From NCBI GenBank assembly GCA_032629725.1, contig JAFEVB010000004.1, positions 1,302,001-1,366,000 on the forward strand: a stretch of DNA of 64,000 nucleotides, read 5' to 3'. A model generated the notes under the pieces. The model did no database searches, was not told the origin of the DNA, and saw only the letters and a program-made list of their open reading frames with translations. This document shows, in pieces, positions 1 through 11,093 of this stretch; position 1 is the first letter of the stretch, and the number at the start of each line of letters is the position of its first letter. The DNA is from Gremmenia infestans. Lineage: Eukaryota > Ascomycota > Leotiomycetes > Helotiales > Hamatocanthoscyphaceae. The translations under genes and the position numbers were made by a program.

Positions 1-1801
1 GATCCTTCTTCCTCTTCAGAAGGAAACCTTGGATCTCAGCTGGGCTGAACTCGTCATCAGGAACCATCTCCGCGAACGAAGATGCGATGTCCTCTAGCTC
101 GCCTTCTTTCAACTCGTCTATTTCTTTATCTGCAGCTCTCAGCATTGTGCTTCCATTGGCAGAGCCGTTGAAGTGGCCATTTGTGATCTTGGGTAGAGTT
201 GGCGTTGCAGGGGGGGTCAGGATGAAGTTATTAGTAATTGGTGGAAGAGGAGTAGGAGTGTTGATGATGAGCTTGGTGTGGGGAAGGTCGTTGTTATACA
301 TGCGCTCAAAAAGCTGTTTGGCTTGTGTTTGTGTAGCGTTGTCGAACCCGACTTGGTGATCCACGCGACCGGGACGGATCAGCGCCTCGTCTAACTTCTC
401 GGGATGGTTGGTTGTCATGACTAGAACCCGACCTTCGTGAGACGCGACACCTAGAAGTTGTTAACGGTGTTGAACATAACGGGAGGAGAACTTACCATCG
501 ATGATGTTGAGAAGACCAGAGAGCGAGATTCCCTTCTTTCGCTCCTCTTCCGACTGTTGGTTCGCCTTCTTGAGGGCTTTTGTTAGATCAACCACATTGA
601 AGTCATTCTTCGTTTCGCCATTCATCTGGGGTTTGGTCTCCTCGACCTCTGTTTGTTCGTTACGAACGAGACCAGCGGTGTCAATATCCTCGAGTAGAAC
701 AATACATCGAGCAGGAAGATTGGTAAAAAGCATCCCAAGTTCCTCTTCTGTAAGTGTTGGTTCGAGAAGAGAAACCACGTGAATATCAAGTCCAAAGACA
801 CCAGCAAGCGCAAAGGTGAGGGATGTCTTTCCTGTTCCTGGCGGGCCGTAGAACAAATATCCTCGCCGATATGGAATACCACGGTTGGCGTACCATCTTG
901 CTGTCGCCGGATTGAGGTACTCGTTAATATCAGCTAAAACATCCATCTTGCGCTCTTCATCCAGAACAACGGTTTTCATAGGTCTGCATGGTCGCTCTGC
1001 AATTTTAACCCAACTTCCACGCCCTCCAAAACGCCTCATGTCTTTAGGTGCCGGTCGCTTGATGATAGTCTTTGCCTTGTGTCCCGAGTGGTAATGTTCT
1101 TTGGCGTGTTGGATGAGGGCCTTGATTGGGTCCGTGGAACGTCCAAAACATGAAAGTGTCAAGACCTCCTTGTCTTTGAATGTTGTTGCGCCACCTCCTA
1201 GTTCATCAAGCACGGAGACTTCCTTTCGACGAAGTTGAAAGTATGTCCTATTATGCCAGAAATTATGAGATCCGATAGCTGGTGTAAACCTCGGTTGCGA
1301 CTTTGCTTCTTGATTGGAGAAGTTAAGCCACTTGATGTTGCCATTAGCATCAGCGGTGGGTTCCGGCGTTTCTGTATCCTCGCTATCCATTTCCCAAGCG
1401 CTCTTGGAAGGAGTCTCGGCCATTAGTCTCCGGGATGAGCTAATTTTGTATTGATGAGCAAGGAACTGAATGAGATGGCCATGGATTTCATCTGTGCTGC
1501 TGACGGTGATCTCGGCCATAAAGTAGTTGCTAACCCCACTCCACATTATGGCCCATATTGAGCGACCTAATCTAGCTGTTATCCAGAGGGCGGCGGCAAA
1601 TGAGACCAAGACAGTGACATCAAAACCGAAGGTGAATAGCAGAAACTTGTGAATTGGGCCATACCCAGGGATGAATGTTTCGAGCAGAGTTGTAGATGAT
1701 AGATTTGGAATTGAACCATCTGCTGAAGCCGTCGAGCTTTCAGAACCGCCAGTAGGAAAGGCAGACGCCAGAAGAGAGTCCAGCGACATCCTCTGCTTCA
1801 T
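1..1801 (-). CDS. BCS1-like AAA ATPase (mitochondrial chaperone BCS1 family), C-terminus off the left edge
   Basis: The start is at 1801. Exon 1 is 1801-496, a 45-bp intron (donor GTAAG at 495, acceptor CTAG at 451) follows, and exon 2 runs from 450 off the left edge. The splice restores the family signature IIDGVASHEGRVLVMTTNHP followed by LIRPGRVDHQV. A membrane segment lies near residues 58-78, a BCS1 N-terminal region follows, Walker A GPPGTGKTS is at 319-327 and Walker B CIVLLEDID at 366-374. A charged insert of about 45 residues sits between Walker B and the sensor region. Family members are membrane-anchored AAA proteins; yeast Bcs1 translocates the folded Rieske protein across the inner mitochondrial membrane. 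Fungi carry many BCS1-like paralogues, so the exact role is not assured. The gene is divergent from the SNARE gene at 3578. Confidence 0.9.
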
Positions 1802-2801
1802 AGTGATTCAGGTGTATGAAGATGACAGCAAACCGAAGTGTCGGTGTACAACACGTGGTTCAAGAAGGCCTACCTCAGAAAGACTGTGAAGCTGGGATTT
1901 ATATGCAGTGATTTGGGGCCAATCTTGAGGAACCGAGGGGGTTATATAGGTAGTTGGAGATAAAAAGCAGGAAAACAATCTGGAGGTTGAACCAACAGCC
2001 AGCAGTTCGGGTTCTGGGTGCTGGCACTGCAGAATTGGTGCAGCTGCTGTAGGTATTGGTTGGCGGTCTGGGTGCGCTCTCGCCACAAAAGAGGTCGCTC
2101 GGGACTATCCAATCTAATTGTACATCCACCTTGGGGCAGGGACAGGGGTGAAGCATAGGTTGAGTGAGCTGAGAGGGAGGCTAGGCAGGGCTGAGCTGGG
2201 TACAGTATACTTTGTGGTGAAAAGGGAATAGGGGGGGGAATGGATGAATAGAAGTAGGTAGGTACAGATAGATACTTTACAGGATATAGGGCGTATGCGT
2301 AGGATAGACATGACATGCAAGGTGCTTCGTAAATAGTTGACTGCATACGGTACGGTATCTGATATTCCCACTAGGAGCCGCACCTAGCCTAACAAGAAGC
2401 AAGGCAACCAACCATACCGCACCTATGGACTACCAAGGCAAGGTGATCATGAGATGAACTAGAGAGTGGCAAAGAAGCGGCGAGTGCTCCTTAAGCTTCT
2501 TGATGACTCCCACTCAATCGAGTGTTACTGCCTGCACCTGGGAGAAGCCTCTTCATCAGCCACGCAAGCTTCTGGTAGCCTATGGTGGCGTGGCGCAGGA
2601 ACGATACGTCTCACGCGAAGTGAGTAACGTAAGATTAATGTGACGGCGGGAGAGTGATAGAGGGGAGAGGCAGAATGTGTGCGCATACATGGCATGGCGT
2701 ACCTAGTAATGGCGAAGGCAATAGAGGGGAGCGGGAAGCGGGGAGTCATCGCGCTGGATGTCGCTGGATGCTCTGTACTCGAGTAATGCAATTAAGTAAA
2801 G

Positions 2802-2806
<5 letters not shown>

Positions 2807-2841
<35 letters not shown>

Positions 2842-2844
2842 TTG
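2807..2844. repeat. (GT)n microsatellite
   Basis: A nearly pure GT dinucleotide run with one A interruption. It produces artefactual Thr/His-repeat reading frames on the opposite strand. Confidence 0.95.
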
Positions 2845-2865
2845 TGGTGTGGTGTACAAGCAGCA

Positions 2866-2914
2866 GTGACAGTAACAGTAACAGTAACAGTAACAGCAAA
2901 AGCAACAGCAACAG
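2866..2914. repeat. (ACAGTA)n grading into (ACAGCA)n microsatellite
   Basis: Several imperfect 6-bp units, first ACAGTA then AGCAAC-type variants. The tract lies directly downstream of the GT tract. Confidence 0.85.
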
Positions 2915-3096
2915 CGCGATGTGGAAGAATGTGAGTGAGCCTACCTGGGTAGGGTAGGTAGTTGAGATACCTAGGCCTAGGGTGGATTCGCAGGCCAGCC
3001 AGGGGGTCTTGCATTGTCGGGAAGCCTGGCGTTGAGATCCATGCACGCACTCTTCACTGCAGCCGCAAACATTGGGGAAAGATCGATGGCAAGACT

Positions 3097-3190
3097 TATC
3101 ACTCACTTACTCACTTACTCACTTACTCACTTACTCACTTTCTCACTCACCCATCTACTCACTTACTCACCTTCTCACTCACCCATCCTT
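3097..3190. repeat. (TCACTTAC)n-type simple repeat
   Basis: About ten imperfect copies of an 8-bp unit CTCACTTA, with variants such as CTCACCCATCTA towards the right. It lies in the presumed 5' region of the SNARE gene. Confidence 0.9.
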
Positions 3191-3577
3191 CCACAAACTA
3201 CCTAACTCGAGCCTTTAGGAATCGTCACGACAGCTTTCCAATTTGGAAGACGCCCACCCACACTACAGTACAGCATTGTGACAGCACCCGCACCCACGGA
3301 GCTTAAATCCGACCTAACTCCAAGGCCTTCCTCACGGATACCCGCATTGGTTTTCAGCCTCGTCTGCTACTCTAGGTCAACGACAGGTCGCGACACCATA
3401 CAATTCCGAGTATTCTCGCGCAGCACAACACAACACGCGCACGCACACAGACGCATCTTTCTCATCTTCTCCTCTTCTCTGCCGCCTAACCTCCATCCGG
3501 CGGGTACTGCATTGGCCTGTTGTGCTATTCCGAATACCGGGTCACAGGGCTGGGAGAGCCCGACAACTTCACCGAAG

Positions 3578-4779
3578 ATGATGAGCTCGACGAATGAAGA
3601 GGATCCCTTCCTCCAGGTTCAAGCGTACGTTCCCCGCTCTTCCTTCTCGCCGTGCTTCTGGACATACCGAGGTCTATCTTTATACCTCTACAAACCGAGC
3701 CTGTGCCTTCGGAATCCCCGCAGCCTCGAGCGGAGATGGCAGAATGGCGGGCAGAAGCTGCACCTGGTAGCTCCGCTGGGGGAAAGATCTTATAAGCAGT
3801 AGCTGCCCACCTTGCTCGTGTTCCAGAGTCTCGAGCGGGAGATAGCTTCACAGGCACAGGAATGGCAGGCTGTAGTTCAGCTAGGGATGGCTCTTCAAGC
3901 AATGGCTGCCCACCTTCCTCGTATTCAAGAGCCCGATGCGGAGATAGCCTCACATGCGATCAGCTGGAGGGGAGGATCTACCCCAAAACAAAGCCCCAGT
4001 GGAAATATCAATATCACCCCAATGCAGCGCGCAACAGGCAGCTACTCTACTCTGCTCTACTTTGCTCTATCTACCTAGAAAGAATACCCCCCAACTAACC
4101 TCATCCCCCTCACAGAGACGTCCTGACCCAACTCCGCGCCACCCGCCCCCTCTTCACCTCGTACCTACGCATCCGATCCCTGACCACCACAACCTCATCC
4201 CCCGAACTAGCATCCGCGCGCACCGACCTAGAATCCTCCCTCAGCGCCCTAGCAGACGACCTCGCCGACCTAGTCGAGAGCGTGCAAGCCGTGCAGAGCG
4301 ACCCGTACAAGTACGGGCTCGAGATCGAGGAAGTGAGTCGGCGCCAGCGACTATGCGAAGAAGTAGGCGGCGAGGTGGAGGATATGAAAGAAGAGCTGAG
4401 CAAGAGCACGAGCACGAATAAAAACGCAGTCATGTTTGATGCTGCGGATCCGGAGGGGCGAGAGGATAACTACGCCGAGTTCGAACAGCAGCAGCAAGTC
4501 CACATGATGGCCGAACAGGACACGCAGCTAGATAGTGTGTTTCATACCGTGGGGAATCTGAGGCAGCAGGCTAGTGATATGGGCCGGGAACTCGAGGAGC
4601 AGGCTGAGATATTGGATACGACGGATGTGCTGGCGGATCGCGTGGGCGGGAGACTAGGGACGGGTATGAAGAAGATGGGCGAGGTGGTGAGGAGGAATGA
4701 GGATGGGTTGAGTAGTTGTTGTATTGGGGTCTTGATATTTGTATTGATACTATTATTGGTTTTGGTTCTTGTCTTATAG
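3578..4779 (+). CDS. Tlg1/syntaxin-6-type Qc-SNARE (tail-anchored)
   Basis: Exon 1 is 3578-3624 and exon 2 is 4116-4779, about 236 residues. The joined N-terminus reads NEEDPFLQVQADVLTQLRAT then LFTSYLRIRS, the typical start of the Tlg1/syntaxin-6 N-terminal helical domain. A Qc-SNARE heptad region (QDTQLDSVFHTVGNLRQQAS, with the central Gln in ELEEQAEIL) is followed by SSCC and a C-terminal hydrophobic anchor of Leu/Ile/Val. Family role: fusion of endosome-derived vesicles at the trans-Golgi/endosome. The 491-bp intron (donor GTACGT at 3625, branch CTAAC near 4094, acceptor CACAG at 4115) is about ten times the local norm and contains a tandem repeat. An upstream in-frame Met at 3578 is followed by a second Met at 3581. 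Confidence 0.88.
3696..3960. repeat. Degenerate tandem repeat of about 103 bp inside the SNARE intron
   Basis: Words such as GCTGCCCACCTT (3802 and 3905) and CTCGAGCGG...GAGAT (3725, 3830, and a variant near 3932) recur every 102-105 bp, giving two clear copies and part of a third. The period is not a multiple of three and the stretch holds in-frame stops, so it is not a protein repeat. Confidence 0.7.
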
Positions 4780-5286
4780 TACTCTATGTAGATGGGTTGG
4801 CAGGCATGGCGTTAAGGAAAGAAAGGGGGCTAGGGAAAGAGTCCTTAGGATATCTACATATAGACATAAGAAATGTCCCATCAGGAAATTTCGATAAATG
4901 GTTCGGGTTCAAGAAACCGCATCTCACAGGACTAGACTAGACTTCTGATTAACGATTCAAAAGACAATTTAACGTCATCAAAATGTCATTATCCCTAATC
5001 AACTTCCTCTGAATCTGAATCTGAATCTTTAACGCCAGTGTGCCTTTTAAGCTCCATATTTACTTGCTTTGCTTGTTTTGCTTAGCAATCAAAGAGAAAG
5101 GAGAAGGAGAACATCTCATGAGCACCGCATTCACCAGGTCTAACGAAAATGTAAAAAGCCCGAGCAAGGCCCATCCCATCATCGTAATGCAATAATGTAC
5201 GTACATTATACATAAAACCCAACACTCTTTCTCATCCAATCCAAACTTAACATTTTGAAATGAAGTGAACACCAGACGGCCTGCCA
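4780..5286. other. Convergent intergenic region (3' ends of the SNARE and B56 genes)
   Basis: This stretch holds the presumed 3' UTRs of the SNARE gene and of the B56 gene when read to its distal exon. There is a short GAATCT triplication (TCTGAATCTGAATCTGAATC, near 5008). I see no gene; the open frame on the minus strand from 5287 overlaps the B56 tail in another frame. Confidence 0.5.
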
Positions 5287-7939
5287 TTAAGAGAGATGAC
5301 TAGCCTGTTCATCCGTCAAAGTCTGCACAAGCCCGAAACCAGCATCATCCAACTCCACCACCACGGGGCTACCAGATCGAGACGTGGGACTTTTGGCACT
5401 TCCAGTACTTTTCGAAGAAGAGGACCCGCCGGGCTTCTAGGGTAACATCGTCAACTAACCATCCAACAAACCACAACCAATATGAAAGCCTTGGCAACGC
5501 AGATGTTGGATTTGAGAAAAAGAATGGGTAAAAAGAACGGGGAGGTATGCGCGAGCCAACTTTCTATCCCTTGACAACAAAAAAACAATCATTCCACATG
5601 TGCGGCATCCAAAACGCAGAATGCAAAGCGGCATAGTACTGAGGGGAGCAGAACAATCATCGCTGGCTTCTGGAGGAGCCTACCGAATTTTGCCGATCAT
5701 GAGTTGGCCTCCGCGCTCCATCTTGCAGCTTCAACGAATCCAACCTTTTCTGGTTATCCTCCGTCGTCGGGTCAACCTCGTCGATTCGTAAGGGGGTGGT
5801 AACTTTAGTGCGAGATGGTGATGATACCGCTCGAGTGGTGCCGTTAGTCTTCGAACGGCTTGCTTGTTCAGCAAGGGCTTTCCACTTGTTTGCGCGCGCT
5901 TCCTCCCGTGCTTCAGCATTGTTTTGATGCTCGGTGTAGTCGTGAGAACAGTCATCAAAGAGTTGGGGGTTGATTTCCATAAAGAGCTTCATGGCGTTGT
6001 AAACCATGCCGTGTATTGTTCTATATTTGTTAGCACCTAACGGCTTTTTGAATCGATCATCTTACCTATTCCAATGTCCCTTGGAATTTTCATAGAGTGG
6101 TGCAAACATGATAGGCAAAATTATCTCTACGTTATCACTGACCAGATTGCAAAAGTACTCGTTGTTCCAGAAGTAGAGAGCTCGCTCCGCGACTTGGAAA
6201 TGAGGGCTTGCAACAGACTTGGCGAGTTGATGGAACAGGGGCTCCTGGACTTTGGCAAACTCAGCTGGATCCATGACTTCGAAAATGTCTTCTACTTCGT
6301 TCAAGAACATGACTTCCTTGGTGCTGTTAACCTTGGGCCAATAACGGAGTAGACCAAGTACGACCTAAACTCTGTTAGCTTCCTTGGAACATATCGGTGT
6401 ACCGAAATTACCTCTTCTGTCAGTACGGCATCCTTTTCCAAGAATTGAACAATGCAGTACGCAAGTTGTGGGTGATACATGCTCAAACTCTTGACCTTGT
6501 GCAATGGAAGCAACACTCGGGTCAAGAAAAGCTTGTGTTCTTCCTTGAGTGGTAAGGCAAATCCGTTAATGATAGACCCAAGAATCTCCAGTAACTCTGC
6601 AATTCCATTGAATCTCTCTGTTTCGTACGTGAACTGGAAGAAGACATTGTTGATGGACCTTCGAATGTAAGAACGAAGATTTAGGAATTTGCCGTATATC
6701 CTGTGCAGAGTAGTCTTCAAGAAATCTCGCTCGCGAGGATCCTCTGAGTCGAACAGCTCCAGAAGCTGCAGAACGAAGCTGTGGTCGATGTATGCCTTGG
6801 CAATATTGGTGTTGAAATCTTGGCTCTCGATAAACCTCAAGAAAAACTCGTAGACGACTTGAATATGGGGCCATGCTACTTCGAGAACTGGCTCGTCTTC
6901 TTCCGGGTCGAAAGCCTCTCCTTGGGGATTCATTGGGGGAGGGATAGGTCGGAAAAGATTCTTACTGAACATGTCTACCACCCGCGGATACATGGTTTCC
7001 GTAATGACTTGTCTGTTGTTCGCAACATAGTCCAGTAGCTCATGTAACGCCAGTCTCTTGATCTCCTTTGACTTCATATCGCCACTAGCGTCGTTGAAAT
7101 CGAATATAACATTGCACTGGTCAATTTTCTGCATGAAGAGGTCTTGTCGGCGATTCGGGGGGACTTCGTGAAAGCCTGGGAGCTTTTCGAGTTCACGATG
7201 TTGAGAGATATCGAATCTCGAGGAGTGTTGTCTTTTGGGGGTTCTGATACCTTCGGGCACGTCTTTTGGGGTTGTTTGTAACCGATCATACATTGATGAC
7301 TTCGAACCAGCCTTTGGCGGCGCGAGATCATGAGGCATTGTTTCCGCAGTTCCAGGTGGAGGAATATGCTGAATAGAACAATTAGTTGGGAGTATTGAAT
7401 CTATTGGGCTTTACTCACAGGCGCACTAGGACTGATTATGACACTGGGGGGAAGTTGTCCATGACGATTGGGTGTTCCAGGGGCACCAGCGCTTGGTGAA
7501 CCTCCACCCATTGCGTTGAAGCGATCGGGAGAGACGACTGTGTTGTGGCCAGGGTTTAATGAGTTTATTGAACCAGACTGTGGTTGCAGAGAAGGACTAG
7601 CAGGGTCATTCACGCCTGCAGCGTCATTTGCTGGGAGGGGTTTATTACGAGAATCGGACAGGGTCGTGGTCGAAGAAGATGGCGTTGCAGCTGGTGACTG
7701 TCCAGAGTCGCGCGACGCGGTTGTTTGTGAGGGGGAGGAGGTTCCGTCTTTCGAATCCTTGTTCTTGGATTTAGATGATTTGCTTGGATCTTTTGCGCGC
7801 GAGAGCTGCTCATGCTGGAGTAGTCAGCTTGTGGTCAAGATATGGAGGGGCAGGAAAAGGCGGCAGTGAGAATGAGGGTTGTTTCGCAACCGAGTCTCAT
7901 TTATTGGTGGCTTACAACTCTCTGTCTGAAGCGATTCAT
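5287..7939 (-). CDS. PP2A regulatory subunit B56 (B', Rts1/ParA type)
   Basis: Exons: 7939-7916, 7814-7419, 7368-6412, 6364-6066, 6020-5684 and 5436-5287, about 720 residues. Without the last splice exon 5 reads to a stop at 5657, giving 679 residues. The microexon MNRFRQRV joins in phase to HEQLSRAKDPSKSSKSKNKD. A Ser/Pro-rich N-terminus of about 140 residues precedes the B56 HEAT-like domain, with signatures LPGFHEVPPNRRQDLFMQKI, WPHIQVVYEFFLRFIESQDF and YENSKGHWNRTIHGMVYNAM. Introns are 45-101 bp plus one 246-bp candidate. B56 subunits target PP2A to substrates; in yeast and Aspergillus the homologues act in stress response, septation and mitotic exit. It is divergent from the TFIIIC gene. 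Confidence 0.92.
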
Positions 7940-8975
7940 GGTGAAGAATGGCACACTCTTCTCTCTATCAACGTTTCCGAGCCTCGAATACTCCACCAAA
8001 CGACTCAAGTAGTATTTGCGACGAGCGAGTAAGAAGGTTAATCGCAGCTATCCAGCGACCAGTCAAGCAGTCTTGCAAGTGGGAATCAAGGGAGCTTTGG
8101 TAATAACTCCCGCAATTGCAACTGGGACAATATAAACTTGGAAAGGGGTGCGAATTGAGCGTGCAAAGCTACAGGTTACGAAAGAAACGGCAGAGTATCG
8201 ATCCCAGATCTTTCGTTTGCCGGCTGAATAGCTCGAGGGTGGGTACTGGGAGGGAAGACTCTCAAGTAGATCCAAGCAGTGTTATGTTGACAGGGCGGTC
8301 CCAAAATGTGTGAATGGCGAGAGCAAGGCGGTTTGGGGGCAGGTCGAGTTGAGGCTTTAGGTATCGCGTACGCTACTATAGAATGACGGCTGGTCAGCGC
8401 ATGGCCCTCTACAAAGAATATGTCTCCATTACCCATGGATTTGGTATATATACCTTCGAGCTGAAGCACTGTGATCAATGGTCGTAGGGTCTGCCCTTCA
8501 GCAGATTGTCCTTGAATGCTGCGGGTAGTGAATGGTGTCCTTGTCGTCACCTCAGCACGTGGAAGTCAGCAACCAAGTAAAGGCCCGTCAACCGGCGCAC
8601 CTCGAGTCGTTGGAGTGCACGATATTAGAAGAAGAGGTGTAGATGAGGGTTGGTGGATCAATGGGTTTGTTCACAGCACAGCAGCAAAACAAAGCAGAGC
8701 GGAGCATCACGTCGGTCGGCTGGATCCCCTCCACCTTCAAGTGAAGTGCTGCGCCTAATTAGAGCGCGCTAAGCGGGACGGCTGGTGGAGAAATATATCA
8801 GACTCAAATCCTCAACTCAATTGTCTCTTCAATATCATATTCAATCAATTCCAGCATCGTGAAAGCTTGCACATTACTAGTCAGATCATTATTCTAAATA
8901 ATGATTGTCGACCTCTATCGAAAGCAGGATCTCTGAGAAACAGGAATACCCACAAACAATCTGCCCCGCTTCAAC
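7940..8975. promoter_or_regulatory. Divergent intergenic region between the B56 and TFIIIC genes
   Basis: About 1 kb between two outward-facing genes, presumably carrying both promoters and 5' UTRs. CT/CA-rich leader-like sequence (8810-8860) lies just upstream of the TFIIIC start. Small frames on both strands have no recognisable content. Confidence 0.5.
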
Positions 8976-11093
8976 ATGGCAAGTGCGGCTCCTGTATACA
9001 CAGTTCCACCAAGAAAGGTTGTCGCTGTCGAACATCCTCTAGTCGTCAAGAATCTCGAGAATGGCCTCAAAACCTTCGGTAGAAATCAACCATTTGAGAG
9101 GGTGCGTTTGAATTCTATTTCCTTATTTGTACTTGTTCTCCCACGTGCAAGTCTTGTGATACACCTCGTGACCGTGAAGTAGGGTGATGTCCTGCGACAG
9201 TCTTAACTAATTTTCCATGTTGAACGATGCTGATATTATGGCAGCTTATTGATATTAGTGACCCCGATAGCTGTATACCGCTCTACATCCGGCACAATGA
9301 CCCTATGTGTGTCCCGGTCTTATCATACAACACTCCGACCAACAACGTCCTCCTGAAGATCACTGTTGCAAAGCGAATAGGCAGGAAGCGGAAGAGAGGA
9401 GCTTTAGATCCCTCCCTCTACAATGACACTGGCTTCTCTTCTCTCCCAGATACTGGTCCTAATTCTTCCACGGACAGCATTGGGTCTCAGTCACGAAAAG
9501 ATAAGCCTGCTGAGCTTCTCAGAAGTCTCAAAGATAATGTTAGCAACTACTCCATTGAGGCTGTTGCTGAAATTACAAATACACACCGATTTCGAGGTAA
9601 TTATGTGCTCGACACCATACATATTTTCAAACGCTGACACGTCAAGGTATCTCGGACTTCCATCACTCCACCAGCAATACGGAATTCTTCACCAGATTTC
9701 GAGACACTGTTCTCACAGGCAAAAGTAGGTCTTGAATTGTACTCGAACTATGTCTGTCTGACTTTAACAAAACTCAGTTGAGGATATCAAAGAATTCCGA
9801 CTAGACCCTAGCAGAGGCTTGAAGCAAAACGACCAAATCATGCCACCTCCTAGGATGTCTCACCACTCGCTCCCCTTCAATTGGGAATGGCAGCAAAATC
9901 CCAACAACTACACGGACGTCGATCCAGAGACTGGAAACCCTGTTCTGAAAAGCCGGGCTCCTCAACGACACCTTAAAGTAGATTATTTGAGTCACGACGT
10001 TGCCAAGATCCCAGATCAAGGTCCAGAAGTTCCTTCTGACGATCCAAACCTTCAAAGTCTTGTCGCTATCTTGAAGGAGGCACTGGAAGAGCGTCCCATC
10101 TGGACTCGTAGGGCATTGTTGAACCGCCTCGGCCATTCCCCCCACCTCAGCCTCATTAAAAGTGCATATCAATATGTCAGCTACCAATTCAAGAATGGGC
10201 CATGGCGTGAGGCCTTGGTCAAATACGGCGTTGATCCCAGAAGCGACCCAAAATACCGCATCTACCAAACGATATTCTTCAGAATAAGCGACGACGCCGA
10301 GCCTAACAAATTATGGAAGGACCAACGTCGAGAGCAAATGCTGCGATATAATAAGACCGACCCCACATCCCACCTCTTTGACGGCGAGCACGTCTCTCTC
10401 GAAGGTCGAGTCTGGCAAATCTGCGACATCACTGACCCCCTCCTCCAGCGCCTCGCACGCGACGCACCATACCCCAGAGAATTCAGCTCCAAAATAGACG
10501 GCTGGTTCCAGAACGGCCGTTTCGCGAAAATCAAAGCAATCATGAAGACAAAACTAATCGCCATCCGTCTCGGAAAATCAGTGACAGACCAGGATTTCGC
10601 TGTCGCTCTCTCGCTGCCTGATACTGTTGCCAAGAGTTCCAGCAGGAGGGTATACGTCCCAGTCCCTGACCTTCGACTCACGGCTGCGGAGCTTGAAGCA
10701 TTGACGAAATCAGGCCTGGTGAAACCTCTTTCTCAGAAACAAATATTGAAAAAGGCCAAGAAGGATTCTGATGCTTCCGGAGGGGTGAAACCGCTGGTCA
10801 GCAAAAGTAACCAGAGATATGTTAAGAGTCTTTGGGATCAGTCGGAGCAGGCGGCGCCTGAGATGCCGGATAGTCGGGCGTTGGAGGCTGTTAGTCAGAT
10901 GAATGGTATGGGGCTGTTAGATCAAGGAACGCCTGGTTCGAGCTCTGATCCCCATGGTAGAGCTGCAAGGGGTCTCTTGGATGATGACTTGGCTGACGAA
11001 GACGATGATGAAGACGAGGATGAAGATGATGATGATGACGATGAGCCTGAGCGCGAATCGGGTAGTGAAGACGATGAGGACGAAGATGCGTAA
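8976..11093 (+). CDS. Transcription factor IIIC subunit tau95 / Tfc1 (TFIIIC subunit 5 family)
   Basis: Four exons: 8976-9101, 9245-9596, 9647-9724 and 9778-11093, about 623 residues. The joints restore FGRNQPFERLIDISDPDSCI, RFRGISDFHHSTSNTEFFTR and TGKIEDIKEFRLD, all in phase. The family pattern is complete: an N-terminal region (VEHPLVVKNLENGLKTFG), a beta-barrel-like part, RWALLNR-type motif RPIWTRRALLNRLG, and YVSYQFKNGPWREALVKYGVDP. The C-terminus is an Asp/Glu run, as in yeast Tfc1. Role: part of the TFIIIC subcomplex that binds the A block of tRNA genes and recruits TFIIIB for RNA polymerase III. Introns are 143, 50 and 53 bp. Confidence 0.92.

Larger units (their letters stand above)
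1802..3577. promoter_or_regulatory. Divergent intergenic region between the BCS1-like and SNARE genes
   Basis: This 1.8-kb stretch separates two divergently transcribed genes and must carry both promoters and 5' leaders. I see no convincing gene in it. Small open frames here are simple-repeat artefacts or change frame without domain content. It contains the three simple repeats listed separately. No single core-promoter element could be assigned. Confidence 0.5.

Noticed and set aside
501..1889. Plus-strand frames over the BCS1-like gene
   Set aside because: They are antisense shadows of a well-supported coding region.
2703..3106. Minus-strand frames with long Thr/Val/Leu/His runs
   Set aside because: They are direct translations of the GT and ACAGTA simple repeats and have no domain or conserved start.
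3097..3190. Possible CRISPR-like or protein-repeat array
   Set aside because: The 8-bp CTCACTTA units have no spacers, and CRISPR is not expected in a fungal nuclear genome.
5060..5286. Minus-strand frame of 75 codons at the end of the B56 gene
   Set aside because: It overlaps the 3' UTR of B56 and shows no protein family features; the competing B56 tail frame is more protein-like.
9801..10681. Minus-strand frames of 139-155 codons over TFIIIC
   Set aside because: They lie opposite a coding exon whose family motifs are complete; their text has no recognisable domain.
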